A stretch of 54,411 nt of DNA from Bradyrhizobiaceae bacterium. GTDB taxonomy: Bacteria > Pseudomonadota > Alphaproteobacteria > Rhizobiales > Xanthobacteraceae. The stretch covers positions 1 to 54,411 of the forward strand of contig PQAH01000048.1 of assembly GCA_003105195.1 (NCBI GenBank), given 5' to 3'. The notes under the pieces were generated by a model. That model was not told where the DNA came from. It saw nothing but the letters and a program-made list of their open reading frames with translations, and searched no databases. The position numbers and the translations under genes are program-made. Positions 10,228 to 20,802 of this stretch are shown piece after piece (position 1 is the stretch's first letter; every line of letters starts with the position of its first letter).

Positions 10228-11212
10228 CCGAACCCGTTCTCAGCGTCCGCAACCTCAAGGTGGAGTTCCCGACCCGCCGCGGCCGGCTCACCGCGATCGA
10301 CGACATCTCCTTCGACCTGATGCCCGGCGAGGTGCTCGGCGTGGTCGGCGAGTCGGGCGCCGGCAAGTCGATCACCGGCACCGCGATCATCGGCCTGATC
10401 GAGCCGCCCGGCCGCATCGCGGGCGGCGAGATCCTGCTCAAGGGCCGGCGCATCGACAACCTGCCGCCGGACGCCATGCGCAAGATCCGCGGCAAGCGCA
10501 TCGGCATGGTGTTCCAGGATCCGCTGACCAGCCTCAATCCGCTCTACCGGATCGGCGACCAGCTCATCGAGACGGTCCAGACCCACACCGACCTCTCCGC
10601 CGCGGCGGCGCGCAACCGCGCGCTGGCGCTGCTCACCGAGGTCGGGATCCCGGCACCAGCCTCGCGCATCGACAACTACCCGCACCAGTTCTCGGGCGGC
10701 ATGCGCCAGCGCGTGGTGCTGGCGCTCGCGCTCGCGGCCGAGCCGGAGCTCGTCATCGCGGACGAGCCCACCACCGCCCTCGACGTCTCGGTGCAGGCGC
10801 AGATCATCGCGCTGATCAAGCGGCTCTGCCGCCAGCACGGGGCGGCCGTGATGCTGATCACCCACGACATGGGCGTGATCGCCGAGACCGCCGACCGTGT
10901 CGCCGTGATGTATGCGGGCCGCATCGTCGAGATCGGGCCGGTGCGTGACGTGGTGAAGCAGCCGCATCATCCCTACACCAAGGGCCTGATGGGCTCGATT
11001 CCGACGATCGCGACCGAGTCCGACCGGCTCCTGCAGATCCCGGGCTCGATGCCGCGCTTGACCGCGATTCCGAAGGGCTGCGCCTTCCATCCGCGCTGCC
11101 CGGCGCGCTTCGCGCCGTGCGACCAGGTTCGTCCCGAGCTCGCCGGCCGCGACCGATCGCAGGTGGCCTGCTGGCTCTACCACGACGTGCCGGCGCCGGC
11201 GGAGCTGCAGCC

Positions 11213-11216
<4 letters not shown>
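10224..11216 (+). CDS. dppD: peptide ABC transporter ATP-binding protein, DppD/OppD type
   Basis: 330 residues. The start overlaps the dppC stop as ATGA (10224-10227). Walker A is GESGAGKS (residues 42-49), the signature is FSGGMRQRV, and Walker B is LVIADEPTTALD, followed by the switch LITHDMG. The C-terminal oligopeptide-transporter extension with CAFHPRCPARFAPC carries the cysteines typical of the family, often associated with an Fe-S cluster. It drives import by ATP hydrolysis together with DppF. Confidence 0.94.
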
Positions 11217-12247
<1,031 letters not shown>

Positions 12248-12293
12248 CGCGAGGGCCCCACGACGCTTTCAGGCGGGTCGAGCGCGCCGCCTA

Positions 12294-12322
12294 TTGACCG
12301 CGTCCGAAGCCCCTCCTACACA
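12294..12322 (+). promoter_or_regulatory. putative sigma-70 type promoter for tRNA-Lys
   Basis: A TTGACC -35 hexamer (12294-12299), 17-bp spacer and TACACA -10 (12317-12322) place transcription start about 10 bp before the mature tRNA. Read by eye. Confidence 0.45.
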
Positions 12323-12339
12323 CCCCCTGACCCCCTCGC

Positions 12340-12415
12340 GAGCGCGTAGCTCAGTCGGTAGAGCATCTGACTTTTAATCAGAGGGTCCTGGGTTCGAGTC
12401 CCAGCGCGCTCACCA
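12340..12415 (+). tRNA. tRNA-Lys (anticodon UUU)
   Basis: A 76-nt cloverleaf: acceptor stem GAGCGCG (12340-12346) pairs with CGCGCTC (12405-12411), then discriminator A and an encoded CCA (12413-12415). The D-arm has TAGCTCAGTCGGTAGAGC, and the anticodon loop CTTTTAA (12371-12377) carries TTT at 12373-12375. The T-arm has GGTTCGAGTCC. It decodes AAA/AAG lysine codons. Confidence 0.97.
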
Positions 12416-12743
12416 AAACTTCCCCGCATATTCAATAACTTAATGACTGCCGGCACGAACCTTTGCCCGGCCTGAATCGCGGTCGTGGCCGTCTCGGTCG
12501 TCGTATCACGCGCGGGAGCATCATGGCCCTGATTGCACGCGCGGGCGCGCATCCTCCATGAGATCGAGACCGGGGGCCGCGACGGCGCGCTTGCGCTCGC
12601 CCGCTCGACGAAGGGCTGCCGCGCAGTCGAAAGCATTCTCCAGAGTCGTCCCGGCCATGCGCGGGCGTGACGCGGCGCGCGCCGCGCACGCGGTCATGCC
12701 GCCACCGGCATGACGACGCGTGTGCGGCCGTGCCTTTCGCGCC
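12416..12743. other. gene-free stretch between tRNA-Lys and the sulfhydrylase gene
   Basis: 328 bp with no convincing reading frame. The minus-strand frame overlapping the tRNA is an artefact of the antisense tRNA sequence. The only clear structure is the hairpin at 12693-12714, listed separately. Confidence 0.5.
12693..12714 (-). terminator. perfect hairpin downstream of the sulfhydrylase gene
   Basis: GTCATGCCG (12693-12701), loop CCAC, CGGCATGAC (12706-12714): a 9-bp perfect stem, 29 bp past the stop codon of the minus-strand gene. It lacks a T tract, so it is either a weak terminator or an mRNA 3' stabiliser. Confidence 0.4.
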
Positions 12744-14039
<1,296 letters not shown>

Positions 14040-14285
14040 GCTTTCCCCCCTGTTGCGGCAGCACGAAACACATTTTTTCATATCATCGATTTTGGTCCGG
14101 GAACACGCAGCCGTTCGACCGACGTCCGGCGCGGCGTCCGCATCCGGGCAACTACCTATCCGACACCTCCGCGGCGTGGGGACGGCCCGCCCGGAAAGGG
14201 TCCGACGCGCGCCGGCACGGTTGTCCGCGGCCGCCCGGTCATCGACAATGCCCGCGCCAATGGCGAGATGAACCCGGAGGGACGG

Positions 14286-15332
14286 ATGGCGAGGTTCGCG
14301 AACATCCTGGAGACGGTCGGCAACACGCCGGTGGTGAAGATCAACCGGCTGGCGCCGGCCGGCGTGAACCTCTACGTCAAGGTCGAGGCCTTCAATCCGC
14401 TCGGCTCGGTCAAGGACCGCCTGGCGCTCGGCGTCATCGAGGCGGCCGAGCGCGCGGGCGAGCTCAAGCCGGGGCAGACCGTGATCGAGGCCACCAGCGG
14501 CAACACCGGGATCGGGCTCGCCATGGTGTGCGCCGCCAAGGGCTATCCGCTGGTCGTCACCATGGCGGAGCAGTTCAGCGTCGAGCGGCGCAAGCTGATG
14601 CGCTTCCTCGGCGCCCAGGTGGTGCTCACCCCGGCGGCCGGACGCGCGGTCGGCATGGTGGTCAAGGCGGTCGAGCTCGCCAAGGCGCACGGCTGGTTCC
14701 TCACGCGCCAGTTCGAGAACGAGGCCAATCCCGACATCCATTCCCGCACCACGGCGCGTGAGATCGTCGTGGATTTCAAGGGCGAGAGGCTCGATTACTG
14801 GGTGACCGGCTATGGCACCGGCGGCACGCTCAGAGGGGTCGCGCGGGTGCTGGCCCAGGAGATGCCGGACACCCGCATCGTGGTGTGCGAGCCGCAGGAC
14901 GCGCCGCTCCTGGGCAGCGGCCTCGCGCAGGCGCGCCATGCCGACGGCACGCCGGCGGCGCCGCACCCCGCCTTCAAGCCACACCCGATGCAGGGCTGGA
15001 CGCCCGACTTCATCCCGAAGATCACCGCCGACGCGGTCGCGAGCGGCGTCATCGAGCGCGTCCTTTCGATCCCCGGCGCCGAGGCCATGCACTACAGCCA
15101 GGAGCTGGCGCGCAAGGAGGGCATCTTCGTCGGTATCACGGCGGGCGCGACCTTCGCGGGCGCGCTGCGCGTCTGCGCCGGGGCGGCGAAGGGCGCCAAC
15201 GTGCTCTGCATGCTGCCCGACACCGGCGAGCGCTATCTTTCGACGCCGCTGTTCGCCGACGTGCCGGCGGACATGACGGAGGCGGAGCTCGCAATCTCGC
15301 GCTCGACCCCGAGCGGGCAGTTCCCCGCCTGA
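14286..15332 (+). CDS. cysK: cysteine synthase (O-acetylserine sulfhydrylase), CysK/CysM family
   Basis: 348 residues from ATG 14286, with GGAGGGA just upstream. PLP lysine K43 lies in NPLGSVKDR; the substrate loop is EATSGNTGIGLAM and the phosphate-binding loop GYGTGGTLRG. It makes cysteine from O-acetylserine and sulfide in the cytoplasm. It is about 35 residues longer than a minimal CysK, with an insertion around APLLGSGLAQARHADGTPAAPHPAFKP and a short tail, as in some alphaproteobacterial homologues. The divergent sulfhydrylase gene suggests common sulfur control through the 246-bp shared upstream region, where I recognise neither a SAM riboswitch nor a clear promoter. Confidence 0.9.
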   Translation: MARFANILETVGNTPVVKINRLAPAGVNLYVKVEAFNPLGSVKDRLALGVIEAAERAGELKPGQTVIEATSGNTGIGLAMVCAAKGYPLVVTMAEQFSVERRKLMRFLGAQVVLTPAAGRAVGMVVKAVELAKAHGWFLTRQFENEANPDIHSRTTAREIVVDFKGERLDYWVTGYGTGGTLRGVARVLAQEMPDTRIVVCEPQDAPLLGSGLAQARHADGTPAAPHPAFKPHPMQGWTPDFIPKITADAVASGVIERVLSIPGAEAMHYSQELARKEGIFVGITAGATFAGALRVCAGAAKGANVLCMLPDTGERYLSTPLFADVPADMTEAELAISRSTPSGQFPA

Positions 15333-15350
15333 CCGGCCGGCGCCGACGGC

Positions 15351-15548
15351 TCAGGTCCGCGGCGTGAAGCTGCTGATCTTGCCGTTCGCGTCCAGCGTGA
15401 ACGTGCCGAACCAGGTCTTGATCTGCCCGCCACGGGCGTCGACGACGTCGGGGTTCTTCACGCCTCGCTCCCACTTCATGCCGCCGCTGACGGATTCGAG
15501 CTCCGCGCCGGAGAGCTCGCGCGCGACGGGATCGGTCGAACAGGTCAT
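15351..15548 (-). CDS. small protein with a double-glycine (bacteriocin-type) leader
   Basis: 65 residues from ATG 15548, preceded by GAGGCAGC. The N-terminus reads ARELSGAELESVSGG (residues 9-23), matching the LSxxELxxVSGG leader consensus cut after Gly-Gly by C39 peptidases of peptide-exporting ABC transporters. The predicted product after GG is 42 residues starting MKWERGVKNPD, with no cysteine. No C39 peptidase/transporter or modifying enzyme is in the window, so the exporter would be encoded elsewhere. Similar GG-motif proteins are frequent in rhizobia with unknown roles. It is convergent with cysK, 18 bp apart. Confidence 0.7.
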   Translation of the reverse strand: MTCSTDPVARELSGAELESVSGGMKWERGVKNPDVVDARGGQIKTWFGTFTLDANGKISSFTPRT

Positions 15549-15623
15549 GATGCTGCCTCGTGTTGAAGGCAGCGCCGCCCGCTGCCTGGCGATGCGCAGG
15601 GTAGCGGGCTCGCGGCACGACGC

Positions 15624-15639
15624 TGTGACCGGCGTCACG
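15624..15639. promoter_or_regulatory. CRP/FNR-family-like palindrome upstream of the GG-leader gene
   Basis: TGTGACCGGCGTCACG has perfect GTGAC/GTCAC half-sites 4 bp apart. It lies 76 bp upstream of the GG-leader gene start and about 150 bp upstream of the MFS gene. A near-identical site occurs at 27256-27271. Confidence 0.4.
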
Positions 15640-15779
15640 GTTGCGCGCGGTCGCCGCGACGGTCTCTTCTGCGCACACGCAGGACTGGTGTACTGAGGAG
15701 AACCGCCCAACGCGCTCTCAGGGAGGCTGCCGTTTCGACCGACCAGAACGTCCCGCTTCGCGGTTCGGCCTTCTCGCCC

Positions 15780-17402
15780 TTGCGGAACGAGACGTTCCGG
15801 GCCGTGTGGGTGGCGAACCTGATCTCGAACTTCGGCGGGCTCATCCAGTCCGTGGGCGCCGCATGGCTGATGACGTCGCTCACGACCTCGGCGGCGCTGG
15901 TCGCCCTGGTCCAGGCCTCGATCACCCTTCCGATCATGCTGTTCTCGCTCGCGGCCGGCGCCGTCGCGGACAACTACGACAAGCGCCGCGTGATGCTCGC
16001 GGCGCAAGTCTTGATGACGGTCGTGGCAGCCCTGCTGACGTGGTGCGCCTGGGTCGGATGGATCGCCCCCTGGAGCCTGCTCGTCTTCACCTTCCTGCTC
16101 GGCTGCGGCCTGGCGCTCAACAACCCGGCCTGGCAGTCGTCGGTCCGGGACATGGTGCCGCGGCAGGACCTGCCGCAGGCGATCGCGCTCAACAGCGTCG
16201 GCATGAACATTGCGCGCAGCGTCGGTCCTGCCGTCGGCGGGATGATCGTCGCGGCGGCCGGGGCGGCCGCGGCCTTCGCGGTGAACGCGCTCAGCTATCT
16301 CGCCCTCATCGTCGTCCTGCTGCGCTGGCGCCCGGCGCGCCCGGCGCGGCTGCTGCCGCCCGAGCTCCTCGGCGCCGCCATGGGGGCCGGCCTGCGCTTC
16401 GTGGCCATGTCGCCGGCGATCCGGACCGTGATGGCGCGCGCCCTGGCGTTCGGACTCGCCGGCAGCGCGGTGACGGCCCTGTTGCCGCTCGTGGCCCGCG
16501 ACCTCGTCGGAGGCGGCCCGGTGACCTTCGGCCTCTTGCTCGGCGCGTTCGGGATCGGCGCCATCGCCGGCGCCCTGCTCACCAGCCGCATGCGGCAGGG
16601 ACTGGGCCCCGAGGGAGTGGTCCGCCTCTCATTCGTCGGCTTTGCGGCCTGCGCGGCCGCGATCGCTTTCAGCGCCAGCATGCCGGCGACCATGCTCGCC
16701 TTGGCGGTCGGCGGCGCCTGCTGGGTGCTGGCACTGTCGTCCTTCAACGTCGCCGTGCAGGTCTCGTCGCCTCGTTGGGTGGTGGGACGCACGCTCGCGC
16801 TGTACCAGACGGCGGCGTTCGGCGGCATGGCGCTCGGCAGCTGGACCTGGGGGCTGCTGGCCGAGCGGTTCAGCGTCCGCGACGTGCTGGCACTGTCCGC
16901 CGTCGCCCATCTGGTCGTGCTGGCCGCCGGCCTGCGCCGGCGGTTGCCTGATGACGCCGAGATCAACCTGGAGCCGCTCGACCGCTGGAGGGAGCCGAGC
17001 CTCGGCCTGGAGATCCGTCCGCGCAGCGGGCCGATCGTCGTCACGATCGAGTACCGCATCCGGGAGGAGGACGTGCGGGAGTTCCTGGCCCTGATGGCCG
17101 AGCGGCGCCGGATCCGCCGGCGCGATGGGGCGCGCCATTGGCACCTGCTCCGGGATCTGGCCGAGCCCGAGCTCTGGACGGAGCGCTACGACACGCCCAC
17201 GTGGCTCGACTATGTGCGGATGTCGCAGCGGATCACCCAGGCGGATGCCCGGATCGTCGACCGGCTCCGCGCACTCCACCGCGGACCCGAGCCGCCGCGG
17301 GTCCGCCGCAGGATCGAGCGGCAGCCGGTCGCGACCGCCCTCGAAGCCGGATCCGGCGAAGCCGACCACTACCCGACCGATCCCGCGCAAGGACCCGGAT
17401 AG
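15780..17402 (+). CDS. MFS transporter with C-terminal ABM-like domain (MFS_3/DUF894 family)
   Basis: 540 residues counted from TTG 15780. Twelve membrane helices (about 10-400) include the helix 2-3 loop motif DNYDKRRVMLAAQ and the AALNSVGMNIARSVGPAVGG segment. The tail (about 415-510) reads IVVTIEYRIREEDVREFLALM...RHWHLLRDL, the antibiotic-monooxygenase-like extension of this family. These are generally efflux pumps of the EntS type; the substrate is unknown. The true start is uncertain: an ideal ribosome site AGGGAGG (15720-15726) sits 5 bp before an in-frame GTT at 15732, and no ATG/GTG is available upstream, so the native protein may begin 16 residues earlier. Confidence 0.85.
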   Translation: MRNETFRAVWVANLISNFGGLIQSVGAAWLMTSLTTSAALVALVQASITLPIMLFSLAAGAVADNYDKRRVMLAAQVLMTVVAALLTWCAWVGWIAPWSLLVFTFLLGCGLALNNPAWQSSVRDMVPRQDLPQAIALNSVGMNIARSVGPAVGGMIVAAAGAAAAFAVNALSYLALIVVLLRWRPARPARLLPPELLGAAMGAGLRFVAMSPAIRTVMARALAFGLAGSAVTALLPLVARDLVGGGPVTFGLLLGAFGIGAIAGALLTSRMRQGLGPEGVVRLSFVGFAACAAAIAFSASMPATMLALAVGGACWVLALSSFNVAVQVSSPRWVVGRTLALYQTAAFGGMALGSWTWGLLAERFSVRDVLALSAVAHLVVLAAGLRRRLPDDAEINLEPLDRWREPSLGLEIRPRSGPIVVTIEYRIREEDVREFLALMAERRRIRRRDGARHWHLLRDLAEPELWTERYDTPTWLDYVRMSQRITQADARIVDRLRALHRGPEPPRVRRRIERQPVATALEAGSGEADHYPTDPAQGPG

Positions 17403-17486
17403 CCAGCGCGCCGTCACGTGCGCGCGACGAACCGGTCGCTTATCAGGCCGTGCGCCAGGACGGTCCATCGCTTCGGCGCGTGGGTT

Positions 17487-17738
17487 TCACGCGGTTCGCG
17501 GGCTCTCCACGCACACATAGACCGTGTCGATCCGCTCGCGCTCCGCGATCAGCTCGGCGTCGCTGATCATGACCTCGAGGTGCGACTCGAACTCGTTGGG
17601 CGGGAGGCTGCGGTCGGCCGTGACGACGAAGCTCTCGCCGTCCCGGCTGAGACCGCTTTCGTCGCCGCTCGTGACCACGACATATTTCCGGTCCCGAGGT
17701 ATCTCCTTCAACGACTCGATCCGTCGAACATTCGCCAT
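17487..17738 (-). CDS. hypothetical 83-residue protein
   Basis: ATG 17738 follows AGGAAGGTGGCTC, a good ribosome site. The sequence MANVRRIESLKEIPRDRKYVVV begins a protein with strong beta/alpha alternation, an acidic centre and no signal or membrane segment. I do not recognise a family. It lies convergent with the MFS gene and divergent from the DUF2254 gene. Confidence 0.6.
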   Translation of the reverse strand: MANVRRIESLKEIPRDRKYVVVTSGDESGLSRDGESFVVTADRSLPPNEFESHLEVMISDAELIAERERIDTVYVCVESPRTA

Positions 17739-17867
17739 GAGCCACCTTCCTGCTGGTTCCGACGACAATGTGCGGGCGGCGGGCGGGTTCCGGTCGGGTG
17801 CGGTCCGGTCGCCGTTTCCGGCGAGGAAAGCGAGGAACCAGGTTCCCTCACCGGGGTTCCCATTTGG

Positions 17868-19160
17868 ATGGCCCGCATCGGTCAAGTTCTCGACTGGCTC
17901 CGCGCGCGTCTCTGGCTCATTCCGGCCGGGATCAGCGCGCTCGCCCTCGCGCTCGCCGTTGCCGTCTTGCGCTCGCGTTGGAATCTCGCGGGGGACGGCG
18001 ACGTCTGGTGGCTGTTCAGCGGGGACGCCGGGACCGCCCGCGACCTGCTGTCGACCCTGCTCTCCGGCATGATCACCATGACGTCGCTCGTCGTGTCGAT
18101 CACGATCGTGGTCCTGTCGCTCGCGGCCGGACAGCTCGGCCCGCGACTGATCTGGAACTTCATCGGCGACCGGCAGATCCAGGCCGTGATCGGCCTGTTC
18201 CTCGGCACCATCCTCTACATCCTGGTGATCCTGCGCAGCATCAACGAGGGGCTCGGTGCCGGGCACGTCCCGCACCTCGCGATCACGCTTGCCAGCCTGC
18301 TGGTGCTCGCCTGCCTGTTCGCCCTGCTCTTTCACGTGAACAAGCTCGCCCGGTCGATCGTCTCCGACACCATGGTGGACCAGGTGGCCGGTCACCTCGA
18401 CGCGGCCATTGCCCGGCTGCCCGCGGCCGATGGCGCGGACCGCGAGGTCGCGCCGGCCGAGGCGCTGGTGCACGGTCATGCGCTCGAACTGAAGGGAAAC
18501 GGCTACGTGCAGATGATCGACTATGCGGGACTCTGCCGGGTCGCGGCGAAGCACGACCTGGTCGTGGCGGTGGACCTTCGGCCCGGTGACTTCGTCCTGG
18601 AGGGGGTCCGCTGCCTGCGCATCCGCGCGGCCGGTGCGTTCGACGAGCTCACCGCGCAAGCGGTCCGCGGCACGCTGGTGCTGGGCGCGGAGCGGACGCC
18701 GACGCAGGATCTGGAATTCCTCACCCGGCAGCTCGTCGAGGTCGCCGTGCGGGCCCTCTCGCCGAGCCTCAATGATCCCTTCACGGCACTCGCCGTGGTC
18801 AACCGGCTCGCGGCCGCCCTGGGATGCCTGTCGCGAAAGAGTGTCGGGCCGACGATCCTGCGCGACGAAAAGGGCATCCTGCGCGTGGTCGCCTCGCGCA
18901 GCGACTTCGTGGACTTCGTCGACGTCGCCTTTCATCCGATCCGGCAGGCCGCGAGCCGCAACGTGCAGGTGCTCGCCGCGCTGGCGCGCCGGCTGGCGGA
19001 GCTCGTCCGCATCGTCGATGACGGGCGGCGCGCGCCGCTCCTGCGGCATCTGCGCATCCTCGAGCATTGCGTCGCGTCGCTCGCCGAGCCGGATGACCGG
19101 CGCGCACTCGCGGCGATCATCGAGCCGGCGATGGCACGCTTCGCGCCGGACGGCGATTGA
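17868..19160 (+). CDS. DUF2254 family membrane protein
   Basis: 430 residues from ATG 17868. Two N-terminal membrane helices frame WWLFSGDAGTARDLLSTLLSGMITMTSLVVSITIVVLSLAAGQLGPRLI, which is the DUF2254 hallmark, followed by two more helices (about 103-160) and a soluble C-terminal half with RALSPSLNDPFTA. The function of the family is unknown. It stands alone on the plus strand with no obvious partner. Confidence 0.85.
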   Translation: MARIGQVLDWLRARLWLIPAGISALALALAVAVLRSRWNLAGDGDVWWLFSGDAGTARDLLSTLLSGMITMTSLVVSITIVVLSLAAGQLGPRLIWNFIGDRQIQAVIGLFLGTILYILVILRSINEGLGAGHVPHLAITLASLLVLACLFALLFHVNKLARSIVSDTMVDQVAGHLDAAIARLPAADGADREVAPAEALVHGHALELKGNGYVQMIDYAGLCRVAAKHDLVVAVDLRPGDFVLEGVRCLRIRAAGAFDELTAQAVRGTLVLGAERTPTQDLEFLTRQLVEVAVRALSPSLNDPFTALAVVNRLAAALGCLSRKSVGPTILRDEKGILRVVASRSDFVDFVDVAFHPIRQAASRNVQVLAALARRLAELVRIVDDGRRAPLLRHLRILEHCVASLAEPDDRRALAAIIEPAMARFAPDGD

Positions 19161-19257
19161 ATTTCGCAGACTTTTCGGCGGGGCGGGACTGATCGTCTCC
19201 GAGGCGGGGTGCTACAGGCCTGGCGCGTTGGCCGGCCTGCGCCAGTGTCTCGATCGT

Positions 19258-19332
19258 TCAGACGATGCCGATCAGCCAGAGGACGATGACCACGCTGAGG
19301 GGCACACCCAAGAGCCAGAGAATGAGGGGCAT
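19258..19332 (-). CDS. 24-residue hydrophobic membrane microprotein
   Basis: ATG at 19332 (minus), stop 19258-19260. The product starts MPLILWLLGVPLSVVIVLWL and ends IGIV: a single predicted membrane helix with a central Gly-Val-Pro kink. GGGAG lies 9 bp upstream of the start. I recall very similar 24-26 residue frames recurring in proteobacterial genomes, which supports it being real, but I could not check. The function is unknown. Confidence 0.55.
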   Translation of the reverse strand: MPLILWLLGVPLSVVIVLWLIGIV

Positions 19333-19540
19333 GGAGATTACTCCCGGTTGGAAAGTGAGCAGCCGCCGCGCCGGCGGTCGATCGTGTCGGGAGTATCGAA
19401 CCCCACGACGGACTAAGAAGTCCTCGGCCGGCCGCGAAGTTCCATGCCGAGGGCGCGGCGAACCCGTGTGAATTGCGTTGCGCGCACGGAACCCTTTTCA
19501 CGGATGGCCGTTTGAGTGCCATCCACGGAGGTACTTCTCG

Positions 19541-19888
19541 ATGCTCAAATTCACCGGACTCGCCGCCCTCGCAGCCGTGCTGATGGTTGCCGCCGGGCAG
19601 CCGGCGAGCGCGCGCTTCTTCGACCCGGTCATGCAGGCGGTGCCGAGCGCGGCCGAGGCGGTCGCGTGCCGGACGGTGCGCGAGCGCGTCGTGCGCCCGG
19701 ACGGACGGGTGATCCATCGCAGCAAGCGCATCTGCGACCGCAGCGACCGCCGCGACCGCGGCGCCAGGCTGGGGATCGGCGGTGTGGAAGTCCGCATCGG
19801 CCGCGACCGCGACTGCCGCACCATCCGCGAGCGCGTCGTGCGCCCGAACGGCAGCGTGGTCTATCGCTCGGTGCGCCGCTGCAGGTGA
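19541..19888 (+). CDS. secreted 115-residue protein with internal repeat
   Basis: ATG 19541, with GGAGG 9 bp upstream. The signal peptide reads MLKFTGLAALAAVLMVAAGQ...ASA, cleaved before RFFDP. The mature part contains two copies of CRT(V/I)RERVVRP(D/N)G at about residues 43-55 and 93-105, each followed by a VIHRS/VVYRS stretch and a second cysteine, separated by an Arg/Asp-rich linker. Each copy may form one disulfide. A basic periplasmic protein; function unknown. Confidence 0.7.
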   Translation: MLKFTGLAALAAVLMVAAGQPASARFFDPVMQAVPSAAEAVACRTVRERVVRPDGRVIHRSKRICDRSDRRDRGARLGIGGVEVRIGRDRDCRTIRERVVRPNGSVVYRSVRRCR

Positions 19889-20361
19889 TCGGCGCTCCGA
19901 CTTCGACCTGAGGCCCGGCTCGCGCGCATGTCCTCCGGACGGCGCGCGAGCGTCCGCATCTGCGCGAGTGCCAGCGCGACGCGCGGAACGTCGCGGTCGT
20001 CGACCTCGATTCTGCAGCTTGTCATCCGGCGCCTGCACAAGGGCACGGAGCGACTCCCATGCGCCGGCGGCTCATCGAGAGCTGTCGATAGCGTTCACAA
20101 CGGCCGGTTCGGACTCGACCGGCCCGGCCAGCCGCAGGCAGACTCCGGCCCAACACGTAGCGCGGCTCATCGCGTCGCGGCGCCCGAATGTGCGCGTCGC
20201 GGGGCAAGGGGCGGCGGCAACAGATCGGGCCGGAAGTGGAGGTCGACTCGAAGAATATCAAGAACTTGGCCGAACGGCCGTTGGCGTCGCGGCGAGCCGC
20301 CCGGAACGTCTTCCGCCGAAGGCGGCACCGGTTCGGCGCAAGAAGATGCAACGTCACTAAG
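19889..20361. other. gene-poor 473-bp stretch
   Basis: No reading frame here has a convincing start site and codon pattern. The best candidate is a minus-strand frame from about 20025 (MTSCRIEVDDRDVPRVALAL...) that runs antisense into the end of the upstream gene and has no ribosome site. I leave it uncalled. No repeat or RNA gene was recognised. Confidence 0.4.
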
Positions 20362-20802
20362 CTAGAGCGCCTGGGTCCCGGCCGTGATCGTGATGGTGAT
20401 CTTGCGGATCTGCACCACCTCCCCCTTGTCGTTCTTGACCTCGAGGGTGACCGCGTCGGTGCCCGAGAAGTCCGGCTTCGGCCGGTAGAACGCGACATAG
20501 GCCGGCACCTCGGCGGCGAGGCAGCTCTTGTAGTTGGTGATCCGCATCTTCGCCTGGCGGATCGTGACGGTGCCGCCGGCCGGCGGCTCGGCGAGGCGGA
20601 TGGTCGGCAGCGGGCCGGCGGAGCAGTCCGCCTTGACGTTGGCGAAGACCGCGATACGGGTCGTCTTGCCGGGCTCGGCCTTGACCTTCTGATCGACGCG
20701 GCGGGGCTCGCGCTGCTGCGCCTGGGCGGGGATCGCCACGACCGGCAGCGTGGCCAGGAGGGCGGCGGAAAGGAGCAGCATCGACAGGCGGCGTCTGGTC
20801 AT
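20362..20802 (-). CDS. secreted beta-rich hypothetical protein
   Basis: 146 residues from ATG 20802, whose ATGA overlaps the stop of the upstream membrane-protein gene (20799-20802). The N-terminus MTRRRLSMLLLSAALLATL...AQAQQ is a Sec signal peptide. The mature domain alternates beta strands, with two cysteines (ADCSAGP and YKSCLAA) and FYRPKPDFSGTDAVTLEVKND, resembling an Ig-like or cadherin-like sandwich. It is probably translationally coupled to its neighbour; function unknown. Confidence 0.7.
   Translation of the reverse strand: MTRRRLSMLLLSAALLATLPVVAIPAQAQQREPRRVDQKVKAEPGKTTRIAVFANVKADCSAGPLPTIRLAEPPAGGTVTIRQAKMRITNYKSCLAAEVPAYVAFYRPKPDFSGTDAVTLEVKNDKGEVVQIRKITITITAGTQAL

Noticed and set aside
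12316..12636. Minus-strand frame of 106 residues containing GTRTQDPLIKSQMLYRLSYA
   Set aside because: This is the antisense translation of the tRNA-Lys gene, a known spurious protein pattern.
14040..14285. Possible SAM-II type riboswitch upstream of the sulfhydrylase gene
   Set aside because: The minus-strand leader was read for the SAM-II core and pseudoknot elements and did not match.
19861..20046. Minus-strand frame of 61 residues (MPLCRRRMTSCRIEVDDRD)
   Set aside because: No ribosome site, overlaps the end of a better-supported gene antisense, and has a basic low-complexity end.
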